A DNA stretch of 23,573 nt from contig KN894578.1 in assembly GCA_000934455.1 (NCBI GenBank), positions 24,458-48,030 on the forward strand. The letters are read 5' to 3'. The position numbers and the translations under genes are program-made. This document shows positions 12,301-21,000 of this stretch, one piece after another. This stretch comes from Apostichopus parvimensis (Eukaryota > Echinodermata > Holothuroidea > Aspidochirotida > Stichopodidae). Numbering within the stretch: position 1 is the first letter of the stretch; every line of letters begins with the position of its first letter. The notes below the pieces were generated by a model, which was given only the letters and a program-made list of their open reading frames with translations, ran no database searches and was not told the DNA's origin.

Positions 12301-14830
12301 GAGAATACATGTACCTGGTACTACTGTGAGAAAAAATTAACTAAGGAACTCATCCAGTATGATAGATATGCAATCGCATCAGCCCCGTTATTTTTGTGTG
12401 TGCAATTACAGGCGTCTTATTCTTCATCTACATCCGACTCTGCATCAGAGATCAACAAAGTAGACACTGTAACAATAACTTCTAACGCCCACCACTCCCC
12501 CCCCCCCACCCCTCACCCCATCTCCAAAGATATATGTATAACAGAAAACTGTTATGAGCGTATGTTACAAAATGATGATTTTGACCTCTCAAAGTATGTT
12601 AATGATTACACTCTAACACACGATAGTTATTATAAAGTACGTTTTACAGTAGCATTGCTTTACAGTATTTCGTTCATCTAACGTTAATTATGACATATTT
12701 CATATTTCAAGCAGACAGCCCTTTACCAACCACCACTGAGAATACAACGCATGTACTTGGTACTACAGTGACAACAATCAATCCAGGACCTAATACAGGT
12801 GATGGTAATATAATCGCATCAGCCCCGCTAATTACTTGCAAATACATGCATCTTATTCTTCAAATACATATCACTCTGCATCGGATATTAACACACTAGA
12901 ACACCCCATCCCCAAAGATATATTTGTAGCCCAAACCCGTTATAAATATATGTTGCGAATGATAATTTTGCCCTCTCAAAGTATGTTAATGATCACACTT
13001 TACCACATAACAGTTATTATAAAGTCCGTTTTACAATAGCAGTCACACAGTCACCATTAACAACTAGATATTGATATACTTGTAATTGTGTTAGTTTTAT
13101 AGGCCTATCCATCAGATAATGTGGGGTTTAAAGGGGCAAATTATGTTTTAAATTATATTCTCTATGGTCTTTAAAATACTGTAAAAAGCTGAGTAGTAGT
13201 AAAGTTAGTAGTAGTGCGACTATAATAGCCTAGGTTATGCCCTACCGATATAAAGCTGGAAGGATGTTGCTAGAGAATGTATTATACACGTTGTATTCAT
13301 GACCGGCATGAAGTATAATCCGGGATCATATATCTTTCTTGTTCTTCTTTTTCTCCTTCCTTTTTTAAAATGTTCCTTTTCTTTTCAGCTGTAATCATCG
13401 CGGGTGGGGTTGCTGTGATTATATCACTGTGCATTGTAGTCGTGTGCATAATATGCGTCTTGTAAGTAGAACATAATGAACTGTTTTTTAATGTAAAACA
13501 TTTTACGTAATTAAATTCACCTCTAAGCAAGCTAATACTCATGCCAAGTGATTTCTTCATACCAAATATAGCAGCATGTCATTGTTGAAGACCGTTTTTA
13601 ATTATGGCAATGTGTTTCTTGATATATACAGTAGTACACGGTGACCCATGATATTGCGATAGAATGATGAAACGGGCGAGACATTTAATTCCCTTATAGT
13701 ACATTGCACGTTTGTACCTCAACAAGTATGGGTTGTATCTGTGTAGTACGCAGGGCCGTATTTAGTCATGTGGAGGCCCGTGGGCAACCTTCAGAAGTGG
13801 AGGCCCACAGCACCCCAGTGATCGCCGTCCTGGGGGAGGGGTCTAACGGGAGAGGATTTTTTTTGAATATTTAAGGGTGCTTAGATGCAAAATGGTGCAG
13901 TATTATAATGGTGCCAATATAAATCGGCAGGAACCTAGCAGAAGGTGATGACAGGCGAAGTGTCAGGGTGTACTGTAACGTTTCAAAACCAACCACTAAC
14001 CTAGTTCTAAAGAAAATAGACGTTGAGATTGATGCCTTTATATATTAGGCCAATCATGTTTGTCTGCCGACGTGTGCTTTGCAATGGCAGGAAAACAACC
14101 ACTTAGCTGTTTCTACCATTCACAAAGAGATACAATTACAATTGAATATGGCTTGCGTATATGTAGATGACGTAAAACGCGCGCAATATGATTTTGATTG
14201 ATGATACGTGTCAGCCTACACTTTCCTTATATTTGTTCATGAAATATGTGGAGGCCCCTTGTTGTGGAGGCCCATAGGCAACTGCCTACGTTGTCTGTCC
14301 TAAATCCGGCCCTGGTAGTACGTATTCGTTTGCTTGTTTGGGACTTTTGAGCTCACGTCGTTGTGAAAGAGCTATGCTGACGAACACATCATTTTAGTGA
14401 CGCATCACTTTGCATTACTGAATAGTCTTTACTTGAAGCTGTTCAGATTTATTTACAAATAATTTGTATTTGACCCACATCGTATGTTAATGACAATGCA
14501 TAGTTCCTAGTTAAAACTTTCTTGCAATTTCGTTTGCAGTTTTTTTATTTTCCATGTAAAAATAAAAAATACCATCAATTGTATCTATATTAAAGCTACA
14601 ACAGAAGAACAAAACGCAAGAACGAAAAGCCAGTAGACATTCCGCCATATTATACCAATTACCAAATGACGAGTGGTAACACACTGAACCAATCACAAGA
14701 CAGCAATACCGAACAACTAAGAGATGAGAGTAGAGGGACAGTTTATGAAGTTCCTTCGAATGAAGGAAGATCTGACGTAGCTTCAGATAATTATGATAAC
14801 AATATATACAGCAGAAAAATTCACGTATGA
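9361..14830 (+). CDS. Gene B: divergent CUB transmembrane paralogue with duplicated stalk exons and shortened tail, ~301 aa
   Basis: The proposed exons are 9361-9445, 9578-9753, 10908-11085, 11632-11715, 12715-12798, 13389-13461 and 14605-14830 (TGA at 14828-14830). Phases match genes A and C. Residues 1 to about 26 form a signal peptide (TLIGGANVVLG/QND). Residues 30-146 are a CUB domain with GYPN, W-R-I, FLDF, one cysteine in NFCYLD and one in GQWCWNN, and GFKATYF. Two Thr/Pro stalk exons follow (147-174 and 175-202). The membrane segment is about 203-226, with a Val/Ile/Cys-rich core. The tail has PPYYTNYQM, VYEVP, NYDNN and NIYS, and ends early at IHV. Its membrane-proximal RTKRKNEKPVD matches RRAKSKNGKPVN of gene A. 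An in-frame acceptor 9 nt upstream (exon start 14596) restores the Arg-Arg. Skipping the second stalk exon would give 273 aa. The tail looks damaged, so the gene may be functional with a short tail or be on its way to a pseudogene. Confidence 0.75.
10333..10357 (+). other. G-rich run, possible G-quadruplex, gene B intron 2
   Basis: Three runs of five G separated by single bases ('gagggggagggggtggggg') are followed by GG pairs. The spacing would allow a G-quadruplex on the + strand. A C/T-rich segment lies about 50 bp upstream. No function is inferred. Confidence 0.35.
11632..11715 (+). other. Gene B stalk exon, copy 1
   Basis: 84 nt, phase 1 at both ends, encoding a Ser/Thr/Pro/Gly-rich stalk that starts NSSLLTTPEST and ends NPGTHP. 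Its acceptor is a CAGCAG tandem and its donor is gtaatg. As a symmetric exon it can be duplicated or skipped without disturbing the frame. Two further copies follow at 12278-12357 and 12715-12798. Confidence 0.75.
12278..12357 (+). pseudogene. Gene B stalk exon, copy 2, decayed
   Basis: It aligns with copies 1 and 3 from 'acagctctttactaacc' through 'catccag', but is 80 nt instead of 84 because of small deletions. The donor 'cag/gtaatg' has become 'cagtatgat'. Inclusion would shift the frame and there is no proper donor, so it is probably skipped. The long open frame running through it (to 12681) would be readable only if the intron were retained. Confidence 0.65.
12715..12798 (+). other. Gene B stalk exon, copy 3
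   Basis: 84 nt, phase 1 at both ends, acceptor 'ttcaagcag', donor 'ag/gtgatgg'. It encodes a Thr-rich stalk with PLPTTTENTT and NPGPNTG motifs, and a sequon in ENTTH. It is the same length as copy 1, and both splice sites and the frame are intact, so it can be included after copy 1 or used instead of it. Confidence 0.7.
13751..14314. mobile_element. hAT-type non-autonomous element (MITE), 564 bp, in gene B intron 5
   Basis: The 15-bp terminal inverted repeats are 'cagggccgtatttag' at the left end, and at the right end a sequence whose reverse complement is 'cagggccggatttag' (one mismatch). The element is flanked by a perfect 8-bp target-site duplication, gtagtacg, at 13743-13750 and 14315-14322. 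TIRs beginning CAGGGCC with 8-bp duplications are typical of the hAT superfamily. No transposase frame is present, so movement would have depended on an enzyme supplied elsewhere. Both ends also carry 'tgtggaggccc' in direct orientation, an odd internal repeat. The exact duplication suggests a fairly recent insertion. Confidence 0.9.
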
Positions 14831-15014
14831 AAAGATTTACCACAGAAACAAAATGGCGAATATACGAAACGGAAACTGATGGACAATCATACGTGCAGAT
14901 GATAAAGGATCGCCATACGATACTAAACAATTGAATTCAACGAAGAAAACTGGATCCGATGTAGTAGATGACTTTCAAGTTGATTCTTCTGTTGATGTTA
15001 CAAATTTGACCTAA
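14831..15014 (+). pseudogene. Former continuation of the gene B cytoplasmic tail
   Basis: After the TGA, coding-like sequence continues in other frames. One frame is open from 14827 to a stop at 14932-14934 and includes WRIYETETDGQSYVQM, with a YxxM motif. Another is open from 14880 to a TAA at 15012-15014, with SPYDTKQLNSTKKTG and a final VDVTNLT. Composition (Asp, Asn, Thr, Ser, spaced tyrosines) resembles the tails of genes A and C. At least two frame changes separate the pieces. Either small indels broke a longer tail, or the assembly has errors here. Confidence 0.5.
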
Positions 15015-15531
15015 CCAGGGAATGTTGAAGCTCGTTATAACAAGGATAACGTCACATATTCTATACTGATTGAGAACAATCGATTCATGATAGAAATTAG
15101 CCTATTCCAGATCAGTATTTCGATGCTCAGTATTAGAAATAACGTGCATATTGAACCAGAATAAAATGTGAATGTTATAAAAAATCCTTGTCGTTATAAA
15201 ATGTAAATATTCTATATGCGTATACATAATAAAAACATAATTGGATGATCAAAATGATCTAAGGTAAGTTACTACACAGTGTAAGTTTTTTTCTTTATTT
15301 GATGTGCAAATTTAGTTACTTTGTACAAAAAGTACAATTAGAAATGAATAAATTTAATTCAGTAAATACGTGACAATAATAGACTGATGTAGTTTTCCTT
15401 GAATCTTAGTCACTTCACTTTGATTACAATTTATCATTAAGCTATACATGCCAATTTATCAAAGAAATGTGAAAGAGTGCCAACATTATTGTCACAAAGA
15501 CGCGTGCAGTTAGGCTATATTCTTCTAGTGA
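15015..15531. other. 3' untranslated region of gene B and spacer to the second block
   Basis: AT-rich with no further exon seen. Two AATAAA hexamers at 15160-15165 and 15228-15233 are plausible polyadenylation signals for gene B. The segmental duplication carrying gene C begins near or before 15532. Confidence 0.5.
15160..15165 (+). terminator. Candidate polyadenylation signal of gene B
   Basis: AATAAA about 330 bp after the proposed stop, with a second copy at 15228-15233. Position and exact match support this, but such hexamers are frequent in AT-rich DNA. Confidence 0.4.
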
Positions 15532-17660
15532 ACTAAAGATTAACAAAATGTTATTATATACTGTTGTAGGTCATATTATTCAGACGGTTAAGTTACAAAG
15601 TGTTAAGTCGTATATAAGCTACAAATTCATTTCAATTATAGTCAGTTATATTGTTTTATATAAAGTCATTTTAATCAGACGTTTGATTCACATTGTGTTA
15701 AGTAACACTTCAAATGTACACATTCATTTCTATATCATTATAGCGTTTTACATATTCAGAGGATTTATTGTCACGTGGTTTTATGAAGAAAACCGTCTCG
15801 TTGAGTAATGATTTGGATTCCTCGGATAGAAATCAAGACAATTAAAAAGAGACTGCAAAATTCAAAATAATTAAATGAGGGCTTTAATTTCCTGTTTTGA
15901 TGTTGATGATAATGTTGAGCAAACGTATGGACTAAACGTGACACGTGGCAATGATTGTTGAACTTAACATAGAAATATATAAAGTATTTAATATCACACT
16001 CTATTATCTCTTTTTTTGAAATGCACTAACGGAACGAATGTGATTAGATATGATTCACTCCAACGAAATTGTTTGGTTGGTTTTGGTTGCTGCGTCCAAC
16101 CTGTGAACTAGAACTGAGATCATTTTAATATTATTGAAAATTAATATTGATCTCATTCATAAACACGAAGCTTCTTATGTAGTTATTTGAACTTGCATTG
16201 CCTCTTGCCAAGTCCATTGTAAGAAAAACTTCAAGATTAAAATATCTCACAGATTGTAAGTTTCAATGAGAATGCGATCTTTGAAAGGACTTCAAGCCTG
16301 TTTTCCTAAATGGTATACCCCAAGCCTTACATATTTGATAATGTTAGACCTATGTTATGCTTCCGGGAACCTAATCTTACATTTTGTAAAAGTCATTGCC
16401 AGAACTATAACATTATCACAACTCTAAAGCCTAATGAAAAAGCCTAAAGGCAATTTAAAGACGTATAACATTTGTCTGGTAATCATAAGAATGCCTTGTA
16501 TCTAAAGAGAACATAAATAATAACAATTCAAGCATTGCTAACTGTCTTCAGTGAAATCTGATAATTGCCTTGAAATGTTAAATACAGATGGCGTAATTTC
16601 ATATTGTAAACAAAAACCGACGAAAGGATTCTTCAGAAAGTTATAACCATAACTATACAAAAATCGTGACCATGTTCTCTACCTCTGGTACTATATTAAG
16701 AGCTATAAACATGTGAGCAGTTTGTAAATGTCGCTGGACTAGGTGGATCCATGCAGTACAGTGTATGGAATGAATGGTGTGGGGATGGGAGGGGGGGTTA
16801 AGATTAGATAGAAAGTACATAAAATGGGAACTTCGATGTAACCATACGTTTTGTCGGAGACTGCAGAACATTATGGGTTTCCCCGTATACCGCAAACATT
16901 GTTGATGATAGCTTGCATGAAAGGTCCGGATTACATGACTAAAATGATGATGACAAGTTTTTCGTATATTAATTTACTATATAACATCAAAGCCAACCAT
17001 CTGGAGATATATCGGGAAAGCATTGATAATTTATAAAAATGATTCCGTTCCAATGTATGACGTAATCCACGCAATCCTTTTTGTTTGCATAATGGTTGTA
17101 GATTTTATGCATGGAAGGTTTGGATCATATATTATATTAATTACAAAAATGAAATATACAAACATTTCTGCGTAAATTAATTTATTATATAAAGTCATTA
17201 AAAATGTATACAATTTATTGCTGCTCACCATTACTGCTAAATGGTGGGATGAAAAAGAATCCGATAAATTCATTTCAGTTGCCCCCCCCCCCCCAAAAAA
17301 ACCTTTAATTATTTAAGTTGTTCGACATAACATGTTGTTTTGGTTTTTCATGTTAATTCCGTATCGTGTTACCAAATGTCCTCACTGAACTAAACGTATA
17401 TACCATTCAACAACTGTCTTCAAGTTGAAGATAAGTTCACAATTATTAAACGGTTTTAAAATCAATAAAGTTATTTTGTCTTTCTCTATTATAACTTGGC
17501 TAGCACGTTCATGCAGTTTGTACAGAATATCACGTATACCTGCTGTGCTGCACAGTAGAAGTTCTAAAAATATCTCAAATAACGAAGGCCAAATACACAG
17601 GAAACAGAAGGAAGTAAAACATCATTTGTTGGTTGCGAAGGTCAAAAAACACCCCTCTGG
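15532..17660. other. 5' flank of gene C, no gene recognised
   Basis: Counterpart of 1-1881. A roughly 95-bp tandem duplication (about 15580-15674 and 15675-15769, both with 'gtgttaagt') is single copy in the other block. About 110 bp at 16021-16130 have no counterpart there. The imperfect ~190-bp repeat and a short C run at about 17282-17294 are also here. The 81-codon frame at 17425-17670 resembles the one at 1647-1838 but diverges after a frameshift, which argues against coding. Confidence 0.45.
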
Positions 17661-17750
17661 TTTCGCATGACTTGATTAATTCAAACCACTCGGGGAATGA
17701 GCTGCACCGAGCTCACCACCATTCTTGAAGCAGAAGTGTTAGTTCCTTCT
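17661..17750 (+). promoter_or_regulatory. Conserved upstream block of gene C
   Basis: Almost identical to 1882-1971 and related to 9035-9115 upstream of gene B. It begins 'tttcgcatgacttgatta' and ends 'gtgttagttccttct', about 290 bp before the start codon. Confidence 0.42.
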
Positions 17751-17831
17751 AAAAACATATCTATACTTAATATCACTAACTAACTCAGTCATTTCATCTA
17801 ATGCGACACAGCTGTGCGTTGCATCGTTAGT

Positions 17832-17837
17832 TATAAA
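17832..17837 (+). promoter_or_regulatory. Possible TATA box of gene C
   Basis: TATAAA in the same context and at the same distance (about 200 bp) from the ATG as in gene A. Weak evidence on its own. Confidence 0.25.
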
Positions 17838-18040
17838 GTACGAAAAAGAAGAAGGGACACTTTTAATTTTGACCTCACCAGTAAACGTTTTCAGCGCTTC
17901 TCTGTCGAGTCTTTCCTTTGGATGTTTTTGTCTGTCAAACAAAAAGCAATAGCATAGTCTGTGTATAACTGAGTTAATTTATGCTGTTAAAAGCAAACGT
18001 TTGGTATCTTAATTCGCAATAATTTAAGTCTTCAGCTTCA

Positions 18041-21000
18041 ATGATGACGAGGACAGGCCTTTACTTTTCCTGGTTCTTGATAACCGTAACAATTGTTGGG
18101 AAGGCGAATATCATATTTGGACAATCAATAGGTAAAAGTAATATCGTCATAATGACACTTAATTATTCTGTGCCTTCACACAGGTTTTTTTTTTTTTTTT
18201 AAATATCACGTTTCATGTTTAAAGAGGCAAATGCCCAACTATCATATTTAACTTAATTTTACATTCTGAACTTCAACATTTCTATGAACATCTCTTTACA
18301 ATTTTGCAACCGGTAAAAGTAATGGCGACATAATGACAATTAATTACTCTGTACCTTCACACATGTTTTTTTTTTAAATTTACGTTTTATGTTGGAGGCA
18401 CATGCCTAACTATCATACTTAGATTTACTGTTACAAACTGAATTTCCATCAACATCTTTTTATAATTTTGCTTCATTTTACTTGTATATTCTTTGTAGTT
18501 ACGAGACTAACAGACCCAGTAGGTGAAATAACGTCTGACGGATACCCGAATAGTACATCAGTGTTTATGGGATGGAACATAAGCGTTACTGAAGGTTCCC
18601 GAATAAATCTCGAGTTTTTAGACTTCGTGTTAAATGAGACGATGGAATGTAAGCTCAGTGACTATGTTAATGTGAGTGTTCATGTTTCATATCTCAATTA
18701 ATTTGCAGGTGGAGTTCCATTAATGGAAACTGCTTTGATTGTTTATTATATCATTTCATTAACCGTCTCTTAATGTCCGTTATGCTCAGTACCTGCAGAA
18801 TCATTACAACTATATATACATATTAATCGTGGGCTCGCACTTATACTGTCACAAATTACAGATAGTTTGTGTTATTATTGTTTCCATTTCAACGCTGCAG
18901 GCTTACTTAATGAAACTTAGACAGCTGTAGTGCAGTGTTGACTGTGAAGTAATTGTCAGTATGTCCATCTCTATGTAGTTTAATTGAAAAATATTCAACT
19001 AAAGGTCAAAAATAAAATATAAAGTATTAAAATATAGTAATGCTTTTGATTGTTGATCAATATACGCAGCATTGTTGCTATGTAAAGATTACATGATTGA
19101 TTGATTGATCGGTCATATATATATATATATATGTTCAATACGTTGTAGTTGTTTAAATTAAGCACAAATACTACAAGTGCGTACAGTTTTGGGTGCAAAG
19201 CCAAATGTTCGTTCCCTCTATAAGAGGTAGGGAATTTAAGTTTAATAACCGCTTCTAATGAAATGACTTTTCGTAACAAAATGAACTTTGCATAGAAGTG
19301 TCAATTACTGAATCAAAGTTAACTTGTTCAGAGGAATCTCGTTCTGTGCTTATAAAGTATGTCTATTGAGGAAAACCGTTAGAAAAGCAGTTCACACGGT
19401 GCAAAAAACCAAGTAACATATCCAGTATGATATATATCAGAGATGTTTTTTTTCTTTCACAAAGTTTTGCGCACCATTCCCGCTTCGTCACCAAACATTT
19501 CTGTAAGGTGGGGGCACTTTCTACAGCAAACCCCTCCCCCCCCCCTGGTTACGTCACTGCACAAGTACATACTATATTGGCCGTCAACTAGTTACAGTAA
19601 ATATGGATGATATATAAATCATAGAAATTATTTACAGTAGTATTTTAAATATTTCAAATTGGTCATTGGTGAGTTTATTACAAACATAAAGCACAGTTTA
19701 AGTCGCTTAAATGGGTAAGTGTGTCTATTAATGATATTTTTACCTGACGATATGTTTTACTTTCTTCAAAGCTTTATGATGGTCCTATGGTAGATTTCCA
19801 CAGACAAGTCGGTCAATGGTGCTGGAATAACTTCTCTAAGCTGATGCCGAACACCTTTAACTCAACTAGCAATTCATTTTATCTGCTTTTCTATTGTCAA
19901 GAAGGAAATTCCAGGAAGGGATTCAAAGCTAGATATTACTCTATAAGTAAGAATATATTGTTGTGATTTTTTAGTAGAATTATAAACTATTCACTGATTA
20001 TAGATCCTTGGAACAGTGCGATTTGTTTAACTCATTCCATGATTTCAAGTCAATACTTGGTGTAGGCTTGTAATTGTTTTGCAATTAATGACTACATTTA
20101 GGCTTAAAACCATGATTTGCTTCTTACTCTTATTTTGATAATAGGTGGTAAAGGAATAAAATATTACTAAATGAACAATCCCAGGATTTACACCATTTTA
20201 CGTCTGACATATTTACGTCTGTCCACAATGAAGCAGTCAAAATTATGTTTGCTATAATTTCGTCATTATTAAATCTTTACATAATTGTCACTTACACAAC
20301 GTTCACTATAATATGACAGTAACATTCTACAAGTGAGTCAAGTTGTCCCTTATTGCATGCCACTGTTACAATATCGTCACTAGTACACTATTTGCATAAG
20401 AAGACATAATTGTAAGGTAAACATATCAATCCAGTTTGGTATGATTCATGAACGTGTAGGAAGTAGATCAGTGATCTTACGAAAACTCTTTAGGAAATTT
20501 TAAATTACTTTTGAATGAGAACAGAAATGCGATTAATATAAAGGCATAGCAATAAAAGATCTTAGTATTGCAAATATTTTGTACCATCTGAGCTATACCA
20601 AGCCCTTATTTTTGGTGATTCCTAAAGAAATATTCCTGTTTATATATTTCAGTCTGTACTTAACAATCGTTTGTTATTTTCATGACGACATTTTATCGTT
20701 CAAGCAGACAGCTCTGTAGTTACAACCATCGAAACCACGTCGAAGTGTCCTACTGCTGACAGTAGCAGCACCAATCCAAATACTCCTCTCCCTCCCGATG
20801 GTGTAATTACTCCAGGACTATCAACGACAGGTATTTTCATCTTTAACAATCTCCGAAAGAAACATTAGCCTGAAATATGTCAACAACTTTAGTTTTATGA
20901 TCTGTTTTTCTTCATTTTCTGAGACCCTTCGATTAACAATCACACAAATGCAACACTGAACAGGAATTGTTATTCATTTATGTAATGTAGAAATGATCCT

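Larger units (their letters stand above)
12250..13060 (+). repeat. Two tandem ~430-bp units carrying stalk exon copies 2 and 3
   Basis: Unit 12250-12680 and unit 12690 to about 13040 align from 'tatgacatatttcatattt' through the exon, 'aatcgcatcagcccc', the 'tatgttaatga' segment and 'ttattataaag'. The region around exon copy 1 (about 11600-11900) matches the first parts of these units, including 'taatcgcatcagcccc' at 11728. So an exon together with its downstream intron was duplicated in tandem, twice. Confidence 0.8.

Noticed and set aside
12253..12681. 142-codon frame across the second stalk exon copy of gene B
   Set aside because: Most of it is intron-like sequence shared with the neighbouring repeat unit. 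It is open by chance and the exon copy inside is frameshifted with a lost donor.
14511..14930. 139-codon minus-strand frame over the gene B tail region
   Set aside because: It is the shadow of the last exon on the + strand, whose match to genes A and C is clear. The minus frame has no family resemblance.
15548..15808. 86-codon frame in the gene C 5' flank
   Set aside because: It spans the 95-bp tandem duplication and has no counterpart in the gene A block.
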